Part shown: in pieces, positions 1 to 7,734 of the stretch | Numbering within the stretch: the first letter of the stretch is position 1 | How the letters are laid out: every line of letters begins with the position of its first letter | DNA from: Rhodospirillales bacterium | Lineage (GTDB): Bacteria > Pseudomonadota > Alphaproteobacteria > Acetobacterales > Acetobacteraceae | Direction of reading: 5' to 3' | Assembly: GCA_025352915.1 (NCBI GenBank) | Contig: JANXSA010000192.1 | Location: forward strand, 1-23,133 | Length of the DNA: 23,133 bases | Position numbers and translations under genes: made by a program | The notes under the pieces: model-generated | Database searches by the model: none | Seen by the model: only the letters and a program-made list of their open reading frames with translations | Told to the model about the DNA's origin: nothing

Positions 1-298
1 CCACGCCCACCAGCGCCGCCGGCAGAAACGCCAGCACGATCGCAATGGCAAAGTGCCGCGCCGCGGGATCGCGCGGCAGCCCCACCAGCACCGCGAACAA
101 CCGCTGGAAATACAGCACCACCACCGCCAGGATCGCGCCAAGCTGGATGGCGATCTCGAAAACCCGCCCCGGCGGTCCCTCGAAGCCGAGCACCGCCTCC
201 ATCAGGATCAGATGCCCGGTCGACGAGACCGGGATGAATTCAGTCAACCCCTCAAGCACGCCAAGTAGCACGACCTGTAGCCAGAGCATGTGTTCCAT
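1..298 (-). CDS. uppP: Undecaprenyl-diphosphatase UppP (BacA family), N-terminal part
   Basis: UppP is an integral membrane enzyme that dephosphorylates undecaprenyl diphosphate to the monophosphate, recycling the lipid carrier of peptidoglycan and surface polysaccharide. Only the first 99 codons lie in the window; the 3' end is beyond base 1. The protein opens MEHMLWLQVVLLGVLEG and continues with the family's first conserved motif, LEGLTEFIPVSSTGHLIL (about residues 15-32), which carries the Glu-rich and SSTGH active-site elements. A second hydrophobic stretch, FEIAIQLGAILAVVVLYFQ, follows. The ATG at 298 was chosen; an in-frame ATG at 289 is also possible. It begins 9 bp after the stop of the upstream flippase gene on the same strand, so the two probably form one transcript. 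The family call is firm from the motif; the missing part cannot be judged. Confidence 0.93.
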   Translation of the reverse strand, partial: MEHMLWLQVVLLGVLEGLTEFIPVSSTGHLILMEAVLGFEGPPGRVFEIAIQLGAILAVVVLYFQRLFAVLVGLPRDPAARHFAIAIVLAFLPAALVGV

Positions 299-307
299 CC
301 CAGCGGC

Positions 308-1828
308 TTAGCGCAGCCGCAGCGCCAGGACCACCCTCGCCACCAGCGCCTGCCGCTCCGCCGCACCAAGCCCATGGCGCCAGCCGAACCAGATCGCCGG
401 CAGCACCAGCGCCGGCGCCGCGGCGACCCGCAGCAACGGCGCCGCCTCGGCCAACACCAACGCCGCGCCAAGCCCGCCCATGGCAGCCACCAACGCCGGA
501 CCCAGCGCGCGCAGTTCAGCGGCCAGCGGCGGATGCACCACGACCGCAAGCCGCGCCCGCACCACCGCCACCAGCAACGCCCGGCCGGACCAGACCATCG
601 CCGCCCCGCCAATCCCCCAGCCATCGAGCGCCACCAGCAGCACCGGCAAATAAAGCGCCAGTTCCGCCACCGCCAACCCCGCATTGCGCCCCGCCCGCCC
701 GGCCCCGTCGATCACCGCCGCCGCCACCCCGTCCACCGCGAACAGCACCACCCCGGCGGCCAGCCAGCGCATCGGCACCGCGCCAGCACCGGCAAATTCC
801 GGCCCCAGCCACCACCCCAGCAGCACATCGGCAAACAACACACAGCCCATGCAGGGCGGCAGCACCAGGACCAGAATACCCAGCACCGCATGGCGAAACA
901 GTCGCCCCGCCGCCTCCGGCGCGCGCCCCGCCCCCATGGCCCCCGCCCCCATGGCCAACGCACTGGCCAGCGCCGGAAACACCCCGGCCAGCACCGCCTG
1001 CCCCAGCACCGCCACGCGGATCACCAAGTCGAACGGAGTCGCGTACAGCGCCGCCGCCTCGGCCGAAATCCGCGCGGCGATGATGAAGCGATCCAGATGC
1101 TGCGCCAGCGGCCCCAGCAGATGCGACACAGTCAGCCAGCCGCCCTGGCGCAGCAGCACCAAGGCGGCCGGCCAGTCAGGCCGCGCCCGAAGCAGTTCCG
1201 GCAACGCCGCCACGCCAAGCCGCCAATACGCCCACGTCATCGCCGCCCGGCACGCCACCAGCACCAGCGTCGCGGCAATCAGGCTGTCCCAAATCTGCAA
1301 CACCGCCAGCGGCCCGAGATAATACAGCGCCAGGATCGGCAGATTGACCAGGTTGGCCCCGGCAAAACGCTGATGCGCCGCCAGCACCCCCCACAGCGCC
1401 GCGTTCACCAGCACCAGCGGCGCGGCCAACGCCAGCACCAACAGCGCCCACCGAACCTCGTCGCGTAGCGCCGCCGGCAGATCGAGCAGACCGGCATAGC
1501 CCCATGCGCCAGCCGCGGCGGCCAGCCCTGCCACCCCCCCCAGCCCCGCCAGCAGCGCAAGCCCGGTCATCACCGCCGCCGCCGCACCCGCCCGATCCGG
1601 CCCGGCAATCCGCGCCGCCACCAGCCGCGTCAGCGCCCGCCCGATCCCCAAGTCGAACACGCCGAACAGCCCAACCAGGCTGAGCGCCAACGCAAAAATG
1701 CCCCACCGCGCCAGTCCCAGCGCCCCCACCAGGAACGGCGTCGCCGCCACCGCCACAACCAGCGGCAAGACCCGCCCGGCGAGGTTCCACAGCGTTGAAC
1801 GGATCAGCGTGGCGCTGCCGGTCAGCAC
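308..1828 (-). CDS. Wzx/MATE-like polysaccharide (oligosaccharide) flippase
   Basis: A 506-residue, almost entirely hydrophobic protein with about 12 or more membrane segments, the size and layout of the MOP superfamily flippases (Wzx, RfbX, MurJ relatives). The N-terminus, with IRSTLWNLAGRVLPLVVAVAA then PFLVGALGLARWGIFALALS and GVFDLGIGRALTRLVA, is the typical opening of polysaccharide biosynthesis proteins: a conserved first helix, the LG.ARWG loop and the DLG.G.ALTR element. Such proteins move undecaprenyl-linked sugar units across the inner membrane. The start is a GTG at 1828 without a clear Shine-Dalgarno. The gene runs directly into uppP with a 9-bp gap. Coupling a flippase with the phosphatase that recycles its lipid carrier is metabolically sensible, but this is inference. 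Which glycan it moves cannot be told; no glycosyltransferases are in the window. Confidence 0.82.
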   Translation of the reverse strand: MLTGSATLIRSTLWNLAGRVLPLVVAVAATPFLVGALGLARWGIFALALSLVGLFGVFDLGIGRALTRLVAARIAGPDRAGAAAAVMTGLALLAGLGGVAGLAAAAGAWGYAGLLDLPAALRDEVRWALLVLALAAPLVLVNAALWGVLAAHQRFAGANLVNLPILALYYLGPLAVLQIWDSLIAATLVLVACRAAMTWAYWRLGVAALPELLRARPDWPAALVLLRQGGWLTVSHLLGPLAQHLDRFIIAARISAEAAALYATPFDLVIRVAVLGQAVLAGVFPALASALAMGAGAMGAGRAPEAAGRLFRHAVLGILVLVLPPCMGCVLFADVLLGWWLGPEFAGAGAVPMRWLAAGVVLFAVDGVAAAVIDGAGRAGRNAGLAVAELALYLPVLLVALDGWGIGGAAMVWSGRALLVAVVRARLAVVVHPPLAAELRALGPALVAAMGGLGAALVLAEAAPLLRVAAAPALVLPAIWFGWRHGLGAAERQALVARVVLALRLR

Positions 1829-2027
1829 GGCGGGCCGGGTTCGGCAGCATTATTCAGGGCTTGTGGCCCCCGCACTTCCCCCTTAGCGTTCGATTCCAGT
1901 AGCCTTGCACCACGTGCAGAACGAATCGGCGCCACCGGCCCGCTCCGGGGAAGCCAGAATTCCGGGGGGAAACCGTGACGAGACGGCAACCGAGAGTCAT
2001 GTCCGCGCATCCAGCGAGCGTCCGGCG

Positions 2028-2876
2028 ATGAGCGCCGCCGCGCAAGCGCTAAATCCGGCCACCCCAGGCTCTCCGATGGTGGCGGCCCCGATGGCTGGTG
2101 CTTTAATGCGGGTCGACGGCGTGGAGATGCGCTTCGGCGGCATCGTCGCCCTGGCTGGGGTGAGCTTCGATGTCGGCCACCGCGAGATATGCGGGCTGAT
2201 CGGCCCGAACGGCTCCGGCAAGACCACTATGTTCAACTGCATCAGCGGATTCTACCGCTACACGGTCGGCGACATCAGCTTCGAAGGCACGTCGCTGAAG
2301 GGCCTGCCGCGCCATCGCATGATCGAACTCGGCATCGGCCGCACCTTCCAGAACGTCGCGTTGTTCCGCAGCATGACGGTGCGCGACAACATGCTGGTCG
2401 GCTACCACTTCCGCGGCCACACCGGCTTCCTCGCCAACGCGCTGCGCCTGCCGGCGACCCGCCGCGAGGAGGCCGAGGCCGGCCGCCGCGCCGACGAGCT
2501 GATCGACCTGCTGGAACTGCGCGACCAGGCCAACCTGCCGGTCGGCGGCCTGCCGTTCGGCTGGCAGAAGCGGGTGGAACTGGGCCGCGCCCTGATCGCC
2601 GGCCCGCGCATCCTGCTGCTCGACGAACCCGCCGCCGGGCTGAACCACGGCGAGGTCGACGAACTCGGCGAACTGATCAAGCGGCTGCGGGCGCATTTCG
2701 ACCTCAGCATCCTGCTGGTCGAACATCATATGAGCTTGGTGATGCGCGTGTCGGACCGGGTGGTGGCGCTCGAATTCGGCCGCAAGATCGCCGACGGCAC
2801 CCCCGACCAGGTCCAGCGCGACCCCGAAGTGATCCGCGCCTATCTCGGCGACGGTGATGAGGCTCCCCATGGCTGA
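2028..2876 (+). CDS. livG: Branched-chain/hydrophobic amino acid ABC transporter ATPase, LivG type
   Basis: First ATPase of a HAAT-family importer. With the ATG at 2028 it has 282 residues. Walker A GPNGSGKT is at 59-66, a signature-region motif LPFGWQKRVELGRAL starts at 175, Walker B ILLLDEPAAGLN is at 195-206, and an H-loop VEHHM follows. The inserted region GYHFRGHTGFLANALRLPATRREEAE between the Q-loop and the signature is typical of LivG rather than LivF. The start is uncertain: ATG at 2106 (MRVDGVEMRFGG) gives 256 residues, closer to the usual family length, and the extra N-terminal 26 residues are low complexity. The signature departs from LSGGQ, a variation known in LivG-like ATPases. 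It overlaps livF by 8 bp (ATGGCTGA). A conventional cytoplasmic energy-coupling subunit; the substrate cannot be deduced. Confidence 0.93.
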   Translation: MSAAAQALNPATPGSPMVAAPMAGALMRVDGVEMRFGGIVALAGVSFDVGHREICGLIGPNGSGKTTMFNCISGFYRYTVGDISFEGTSLKGLPRHRMIELGIGRTFQNVALFRSMTVRDNMLVGYHFRGHTGFLANALRLPATRREEAEAGRRADELIDLLELRDQANLPVGGLPFGWQKRVELGRALIAGPRILLLDEPAAGLNHGEVDELGELIKRLRAHFDLSILLVEHHMSLVMRVSDRVVALEFGRKIADGTPDQVQRDPEVIRAYLGDGDEAPHG

Positions 2877-3594
2877 TACAATTACCGAAAAGCCAATCCT
2901 GGAGGTGCGCGGCCTGCACGCCGGCTACGGCCAGGTGAAGGTGCTGCACGGCATGGATTTCGTCGTCAACACCGGCGGCGTCACCGCCCTGCTCGGGGCC
3001 AACGGTGCCGGCAAGACCACCACCCTGCGCGCGATCAGCGGCATGGTGCGCACCACCGGTGACATCCTGTACGACGGCGAGCGCATCAATGCGCTGTCCA
3101 CCGAGGCAATCGCGGCGATGCGGGTGGGCCATGTGCCGGACGGCCGCGGCACCTTCATGGAACTGACCGTCGAGGAAAACCTCAAGCTCGGCGGCTACAC
3201 GCGGCGCGACGATACCGCCGCCGATCTCGAGCGCATCTGCACCTACTTCCCCAAGCTGAAACAGCGCTTCCGCCAACAGGCCGGCACGCTGTCCGGCGGC
3301 GAGCAACAGATGCTGGCGATCGGCCGCGCCCTGATGATAAAGCCGCGGCTGCTGCTGCTGGACGAGCCGTCCTTCGGCCTTGCCCCGCTGATCGTGCGCG
3401 AGATTTTCGAGATCATGCGCCAGATCATCATCAGCGAGCGCACCTCGATCCTGCTGGTGGAACAGAACGCCTCGCTGGCGCTGACCATCGCGGACATGGC
3501 CTATCTGCTGGAAACCGGCCGCATCGTGATGTCCGGCCCGGCCGACGAAATCCGCCGCGACGAGTCGCTGCGCCGTTCCTATCTCGGCTATTAG
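2869..3594 (+). CDS. livF: Branched-chain/hydrophobic amino acid ABC transporter ATPase, LivF type
   Basis: Second ATPase of the importer, 241 residues from the ATG at 2869 (MADTITEKPILEVRGLHAGYG). Walker A GANGAGKT is at 43-50, the ABC signature LSGGEQQM at 141-148, Walker B LLLLDEPSFGLAP from 161, and the switch region LLVEQNASLAL follows. The Q-loop area VGHVPDGRGTFMELTVEENL is the characteristic LivF form. An in-frame ATG at 2854 would add five residues, but the overlap ATGGCTGA with the livG stop favours the later start and suggests translational coupling. It forms a heterodimer with LivG on the cytoplasmic face of LivH/LivM. The C-terminus ends RSYLGY, usual for the family. No oddities seen. 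Confidence 0.95.
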   Translation: MADTITEKPILEVRGLHAGYGQVKVLHGMDFVVNTGGVTALLGANGAGKTTTLRAISGMVRTTGDILYDGERINALSTEAIAAMRVGHVPDGRGTFMELTVEENLKLGGYTRRDDTAADLERICTYFPKLKQRFRQQAGTLSGGEQQMLAIGRALMIKPRLLLLDEPSFGLAPLIVREIFEIMRQIIISERTSILLVEQNASLALTIADMAYLLETGRIVMSGPADEIRRDESLRRSYLGY

Positions 3595-3604
3595 GGAGAA
3601 GCCG

Positions 3605-4477
3605 ATGGAAGGCGTCCTGCATCAGATCGTCTCGGGCATTGCGACGGGGGGCATCTATGCCTCGATCGCGCTGGCCCTGGTGATGATCTTCCTGGCCACC
3701 CACCACATCAACTTCGCCCAGGGCGAGATGGCGATGTTCTCAACCTACATCGCCCTGACCCTGTTGCAGCTCGGCCTGCCATACTGGGCGGCGTTCCTGG
3801 CCACGCTGGTGTTCTCGTTCGTCATGGGCGTGATCCTGCAACGGATACTGCTGGAACCGCTGGCCAACGCCCCGGTGCTGGCCTCGGTCGGCGCCTTTCT
3901 CGGGTTGTTGCTCATTTTTAACAACGTCGCCGGCTGGCTGTTCAGCTACACGCTCAAGCCGTTTCCCTCGCCCTTCGGCGTTGGCGACCCGATGTTCGGC
4001 GGCATGTTCTCGCGCCATGAACTCGGCTCCACCGTGGTGACGATGGCGGTGCTGTTGTCGGTCTGGGCGTTCTTCCGCTTCACCCGGCTCGGCCTGGCGA
4101 TGCGCGGTGCGGCCTACAACCCGGTCTCCAGCCGCCTGGTAGGCGTGCCGGTCGGGCGCATGCTGGCCCTGGGCTGGGGGCTGGCCGCCGGGATCGGCGC
4201 GATTGCCGGCATGATGGTGGCGCCGGTGGTCTTCCTCGACCCCAACATGATGGGTGGCGTGCTGCTGTATGCCTTTGCCGGGGCACTGCTGGGCGGCATC
4301 ACCAGCCCGCTGGGTGCCGTGGTCGGCGGGGTGATGATGGGCGTGATCGAGAACCTCGCCGGCGCCTATGTCGTGGGTACCGAACTGAAGCTGACCACCG
4401 CGCTGGTCATCATCGTGCTGGTGCTGGTGGTCAAGCCTTCCGGGCTGTTCGGCAAAGCCCTGGCGAGCAGGGTCTAG
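3605..4477 (+). CDS. livH: Branched-chain/hydrophobic amino acid ABC transporter permease, LivH type
   Basis: A 290-residue inner-membrane permease. It opens with the LivH hallmark IVSGIATGGIYASIALALVMIF, followed by HHINFAQGEMAMFSTYIA, where NFAQGE is the diagnostic LivH motif. Several hydrophobic helices follow, with the EAA-like cytoplasmic loop around FTRLGLAMRGAAYNPVSSRLVGVPV (about residues 160-184). The closing FAGALLGGITSPLGAVVGGVMMGVIENLAG is conserved in the family. It starts 10 bp after livF with a good Shine-Dalgarno (AGGGAG at about 3594-3599). It pairs with LivM to form the membrane pore. The stop is 3 bp before livM. Confidence 0.95.
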   Translation: MEGVLHQIVSGIATGGIYASIALALVMIFLATHHINFAQGEMAMFSTYIALTLLQLGLPYWAAFLATLVFSFVMGVILQRILLEPLANAPVLASVGAFLGLLLIFNNVAGWLFSYTLKPFPSPFGVGDPMFGGMFSRHELGSTVVTMAVLLSVWAFFRFTRLGLAMRGAAYNPVSSRLVGVPVGRMLALGWGLAAGIGAIAGMMVAPVVFLDPNMMGGVLLYAFAGALLGGITSPLGAVVGGVMMGVIENLAGAYVVGTELKLTTALVIIVLVLVVKPSGLFGKALASRV

Positions 4478-4480
4478 GAC

Positions 4481-5464
4481 ATGCCCAACATCCCCCCGCA
4501 ATTCGGCATCTTCCTGTTCATCGTCGCGGCCGCGGTGCTGCCGCTGGTCTTCGCCTCGGGCTACCAGACCTTCCAGCTCACCATGGTGGTGATCTATGCC
4601 CTCTCGGTGCTGGGCAAGAACCTGGTCACCGGCTTCGGCGGCCAGGTCTCGCTCGGCCAAGGCGCCTTCTACGCCGTCGGCGCCTATACTGCGGCGGTGC
4701 TGATGGACCAGTGGGATGTCCCGTACTGGGCCACCTTGCCGATCGCCGCCATCACCAGCGGCCTGGTCGGCCTGATGCTCGGCCTGCCGGCGCTGCGCCT
4801 GGGCGGGCTGTACCTCGCCTTGGTCACTTTCGCGCTCGCCATCTCGGTGCCGCAGCTGCTGAAATACAAGGCCTTCGAGGGCTGGACCGGCGGCGTGCAA
4901 GGCATCGTGGTGAGCAAGCCGGACGCGCCGTTCAACCTGCCGATCAGCTCGGATTCGTGGATCTACCTGTTCTCGCTGGCCGTCGGCGTTGTCTTCTTCC
5001 TGGCCATCACCAACCTGGTGAACAGCCGCATCGGCCGGGCGCTGAAGGCCATCCGCGACCAGCCGCTCGCCGCCGAAGCAATGGGCGTCGAGCTGGCCCG
5101 CTACAAGACGCTGACCTTCGGCGTCGGCGCGATGGTAACCGGCATCGGCGGCGCGCTGAGCGCCATTGCCGTCGGCTTCGTCTCGCCGGACAGCTTCACC
5201 ATCGCGCTGTCGCTGACGCTGTTCGTCGGCATGGTGGTGGGCGGCGCGTCGTCGATCTCCGGGGCGATCTATGGCGCCCTGTTCATCCAGTTCATCCCCA
5301 ACATCGCCGAGGAAATCTCCAAGGCGATCCCCGGCGTGGTGTATGGCGTGATCCTGATCGCGGTGATGTTCTTCGCCCCGGGCGGGCTGGCCGGCGTCAT
5401 CGCCAACCAGCTGCGCCGCCTGCGTGCGGCAAGAGTTGTTGGCACCGGCCGCGCGCCATCATAA
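4481..5464 (+). CDS. livM: Branched-chain/hydrophobic amino acid ABC transporter permease, LivM type
   Basis: A 327-residue inner-membrane permease, partner of LivH. The LivM hallmark is seen early: VVIYALSVLGKNLVTGFGGQVSLGQGAFYAVGAYTAA (about residues 37-73), with the GQVSLGQGAFYAVGAY core. The cytoplasmic coupling loop SRIGRALKAIRDQPLAAEAMGVELARYKTLTFGVGA (about 182-217) is nearly canonical. The gene starts 3 bp after livH, so it is co-translated. After its stop a 69-bp gap with a short hairpin precedes the binding-protein gene. Confidence 0.95.
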   Translation: MPNIPPQFGIFLFIVAAAVLPLVFASGYQTFQLTMVVIYALSVLGKNLVTGFGGQVSLGQGAFYAVGAYTAAVLMDQWDVPYWATLPIAAITSGLVGLMLGLPALRLGGLYLALVTFALAISVPQLLKYKAFEGWTGGVQGIVVSKPDAPFNLPISSDSWIYLFSLAVGVVFFLAITNLVNSRIGRALKAIRDQPLAAEAMGVELARYKTLTFGVGAMVTGIGGALSAIAVGFVSPDSFTIALSLTLFVGMVVGGASSISGAIYGALFIQFIPNIAEEISKAIPGVVYGVILIAVMFFAPGGLAGVIANQLRRLRAARVVGTGRAPS

Positions 5465-5475
5465 CGTGACCACAG

Positions 5476-5491
5476 CGCCCGGAGACGGGCG
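5476..5491 (+). promoter_or_regulatory. Small intercistronic hairpin before the binding-protein gene
   Basis: CGCCC (5476-5480) and GGGCG (5487-5491) are separated by the six bases GGAGAC, giving a 5-bp stem extendable by one wobble pair. It lies between livM and the binding-protein gene, before an A-rich leader and the GAGGGAG ribosome site. Hairpins here can stabilise or uncouple the abundant binding-protein mRNA from the permease mRNA. In such GC-rich DNA a stem of this size may also be chance. Confidence 0.25.
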
Positions 5492-5533
5492 TGCGAACCG
5501 ACGAACAACAAACAAGAAATCGAGGGAGCTACC

Positions 5534-6736
5534 ATGAAGCGTCGTACCGTTCTCGCCGGGCTGGGCAGCATCGCGGCCGCGGGCGTCGCCCGCCCCGCCA
5601 GTGCTGCCACAGTCGTCGGTGTCACCGCGACCGAAATCAAGATCGGTCACACCATCCCGTACAGCGGCAATGCCTCGTCCTACAGCGTCGGCGGCAAGTC
5701 GCACACGGCGTTCTTCAAGCGCGTCAACGACATGGGCGGCGTCGGCGGCCGCAAGATCAACTTCATCTCGCTGGACGACGCCTATAACCCCGCCAAGACG
5801 GTGGAGCAGATCCGCCGCCTGGTCGAACAGGACCAGGTCGCCCTGGTGTTCAACCCGCTGGGCACGCCGACCAACTCGGCGATCCACAAATACATCAACC
5901 AGAAAAAAGTGCCGCATCTGTTCGTCGCCACCAGCGCCGACAAATGGGGCGACTACAAGAACTTCCCCTGGACCATCGGCTACGCGCCCTCTTACCGCAC
6001 CGAAGCGCAGATCTACGGCAAATACATCAAGGCCCAGCGCCCGAACGCCAAGGCCACGCTGATCTACCAGAACGACGATTTCGGCAAGGACTACCTGCAC
6101 GGCCTGCAAGACGTCTATGGCAAGGACTTCGACAAGGTCTTCGTCAAGGTCGTCACCTACGAATCGTCCGACGCCACCGTCGACAGCCAGGTCGTCAGCA
6201 TGAAAGATTCCGGCGCGGACGTCATGGTCACCGCCTGCATCCCCAAATTCACCGCGCAGATCATCCGCAAATCCTTCGATATCGGCTGGAAACCGCTGCA
6301 TGTGATGTCCAACGTCTCCTCCTCGATTGCCTCCACCATCACCCCGGCCGGCCCGGAAAAGGCCGAGGGCATCGTCACCTCCAACTTCCTGAAGGATGCC
6401 ACCGATCCCGAGTGGAAGACCGCGCCCGACATGATCGAATGGCGTGCGTTCATGGCCAAATACATCCCCGACGGCGATACCACTGACGGCAACTACGTCT
6501 ATGCCTATGGCGTGGCCAGCCTGATGCTTCAGGTGCTGAAACAATGCGGCACCGATTTCTCGCGTGAGAACATCATGAAGCAGGCTTCCAACATCAAGCC
6601 GGTCAGCCTGCCGCTGCTCCTGCCCGGCATGCAGGCAGCCACCACGCCCACCGACTTCCGCCCGCTGAAACAGCTCCAGCTGCAACGCTGGAAGACCAAT
6701 ACCTGGGAACGCTTCGGCGCCATCATCGGCGCCTGA
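5534..6736 (+). CDS. ABC transporter substrate-binding protein, LivK-like (Peripla_BP_6), Tat-type signal
   Basis: A 400-residue periplasmic binding protein. The N-terminus MKRRTVLAGLGSIAAAGVARPASA has twin arginines at 3-4, a hydrophobic core and an ASA cleavage site near 24, resembling a Tat signal. The mature part starts with GVTATEIKIGHTIPYSGNASSYSVGG, the usual first strand and ligand loop of type I (LivJ/LivK) binding proteins. Later elements include DDAYNPAKTVEQIRRLVEQDQVALVFNPLGTPTNSAI and YQNDDFGKDYL. A strong ribosome site (GAGGGAG) precedes the ATG. As the last gene of the liv cluster it supplies the ligand specificity. The ligand is unknown: many proteins of this type bind aromatic acids, amides or short carboxylates rather than leucine. 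Confidence 0.93.
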   Translation: MKRRTVLAGLGSIAAAGVARPASAATVVGVTATEIKIGHTIPYSGNASSYSVGGKSHTAFFKRVNDMGGVGGRKINFISLDDAYNPAKTVEQIRRLVEQDQVALVFNPLGTPTNSAIHKYINQKKVPHLFVATSADKWGDYKNFPWTIGYAPSYRTEAQIYGKYIKAQRPNAKATLIYQNDDFGKDYLHGLQDVYGKDFDKVFVKVVTYESSDATVDSQVVSMKDSGADVMVTACIPKFTAQIIRKSFDIGWKPLHVMSNVSSSIASTITPAGPEKAEGIVTSNFLKDATDPEWKTAPDMIEWRAFMAKYIPDGDTTDGNYVYAYGVASLMLQVLKQCGTDFSRENIMKQASNIKPVSLPLLLPGMQAATTPTDFRPLKQLQLQRWKTNTWERFGAIIGA

Positions 6737-6751
6737 TCCCGCAACACTGAA

Positions 6752-6783
6752 CAACGGCCCGGGACCCCAATCCCGGGCCGTTG
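6752..6783. terminator. 13-bp perfect inverted repeat between convergent genes
   Basis: CAACGGCCCGGGA (6752-6764) and its exact complement TCCCGGGCCGTTG (6771-6783) flank a 6-base loop CCCCAA. It sits 15 bp after the binding-protein stop and 20 bp before the stop of the convergent SDR gene, so it could stop transcription from both sides. No T-tract follows on either strand, so it is not a textbook intrinsic terminator, but the stem is very stable. Confidence 0.75.
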
Positions 6784-6803
6784 ACGTTCAGGCAGCCCCT
6801 GCT

Positions 6804-7583
6804 TCAGGCAGCATAATACCCGCCATCAATCACATGGCTCGCCCCGGTCATGAACGACGCCTTGTCCGACAGCATCCACACCACCCCCTCGGCGATCTCG
6901 TCCGCCGTCCCCATCCGCCCCATCGGCACCTTCGCCATCATCGCCTCCAGCCGAGTCTCCACCGCCGCCGCCGTCATCGGGCTGCTGACATAGCCGGGAT
7001 TGACGCAATTCACCCGGATCCCATCCTTCGCGTACTCCATCGCCGCCGTCTTGGTCAGCCCAACCACCCCATGCTTCGCCGCCACATAATGCGAGCCCAT
7101 CGGCAACCCGATCAGCCCCGCCACCGAAGCCGTATTGACGATGCTCCCCCCACCCCCGTCTTGCGCATTTTGGGCCAGCATCTGCACCAACTCATGCTTC
7201 ATGCACAAAAACACCCCAGTCAAATTGATCGCCAGCATCCCGTCAAAACTCGCCTGCGACAGCTCATGCACCCGCTGCGCCCCCGGCCCCACCGAAGCCC
7301 CGCCCACCCCTGCATTGTTGAACGCACAATCAACCCGCCCAAACGCCGCCACCGTCCGCGCCACCATCGCCTGCACATCCACCTCGCGGGTCACATCCCC
7401 GCCAATCGCAATCGCCTGCCCCCCGCCGGCATTGATCAGCGCCACCGTCCCCGCCGCACTCTCCTCCGTCCGGTCCGCCACCGCCACCCGCGCCCCCTCC
7501 CGCGCCATCACCAGCGCCGTCGCCCGCCCAATGCCAGAGGCACCGCCGGTAACCAGTGCAGCCTTGCCGCTTAGAATGCCCAT
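6804..7583 (-). CDS. SDR-family NAD-dependent oxidoreductase (copy 1)
   Basis: A 259-residue classical short-chain dehydrogenase. The cofactor loop TGGASGIG is at 12-19, Asp37 ends the second strand (VAVADR, which favours NAD(H) over NADP(H)), NNAG is at 89-92, the catalytic Ser is 153, and Tyr166/Lys170 lie in YVAAK. The start ATG at 7583 (MGILSGKAALVTGG) is preceded by GAGGG at good spacing; a longer reading from 7634 would add an implausible, Phe/Lys-rich leader encoded by repeat DNA. It is about 78% identical to the neighbour at 7735-8502 by eye, with a 4-residue insertion (NAQD) at 139-142, so the pair is a tandem duplication. The substrate is unknown; relatives include glucose, 3-oxoacyl and cyclohexanol dehydrogenases. 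Confidence 0.93.
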   Translation of the reverse strand: MGILSGKAALVTGGASGIGRATALVMAREGARVAVADRTEESAAGTVALINAGGGQAIAIGGDVTREVDVQAMVARTVAAFGRVDCAFNNAGVGGASVGPGAQRVHELSQASFDGMLAINLTGVFLCMKHELVQMLAQNAQDGGGGSIVNTASVAGLIGLPMGSHYVAAKHGVVGLTKTAAMEYAKDGIRVNCVNPGYVSSPMTAAAVETRLEAMMAKVPMGRMGTADEIAEGVVWMLSDKASFMTGASHVIDGGYYAA

Positions 7584-7609
7584 GCAACCCTCACCAAAAA
7601 AGTAAGCAC

Positions 7610-7731
7610 GTTCTTTTTTGAAAAAAAGAACCAAAAAACCTTTAGTCCTGAGCGAAGCGAAGGATCCACGCTTTCTTGCTTAACGGATAAAGTCTTTTTG
7701 CTTCTTTTTCTTCAGAAAAAGAAGACTTCCC
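7610..7731. repeat. Inverted pair of AT-rich hairpin repeats (REPIN-like), locus 1
   Basis: This fills nearly all of the gap between the two SDR genes. The left unit has the stem GTTCTTTTTT / AAAAAAGAAC (7610-7619 and 7622-7631, loop GA), then CAAAAAACCTTT. The right unit is in the opposite orientation: AAAGTCTTTTTG then the stem CTTCTTTTTCT / AGAAAAAGAAG (7701-7711 and 7714-7724, loop TC). Both units share the plan stem, two-base loop, stem, C, A-run, CTTT. The AT-rich stems stand out against GC-rich surroundings. The same paired arrangement recurs at 9565-9729. No transposase is present; a REP/REPIN-type non-autonomous repeat is an inference. Confidence 0.75.
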
Positions 7732-7734
7732 TAC

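Noticed and set aside
3740..4900. 386-codon minus-strand open frame across livH and livM
   Set aside because: It reads as His/Gln/Asp-rich low complexity and mirrors two clear permease genes; an antisense shadow of GC-rich codons.
5459..6754. 431-codon minus-strand open frame across the binding-protein gene
   Set aside because: Gly/Asp/Val-rich with no family features; the plus strand has signal peptide, ribosome site and domain sequence.
7584..7634. Longer start for the first SDR at 7634
   Set aside because: It would translate the AT-rich repeat; MGILSGKAALVTGG with GAGGG upstream is the natural start.
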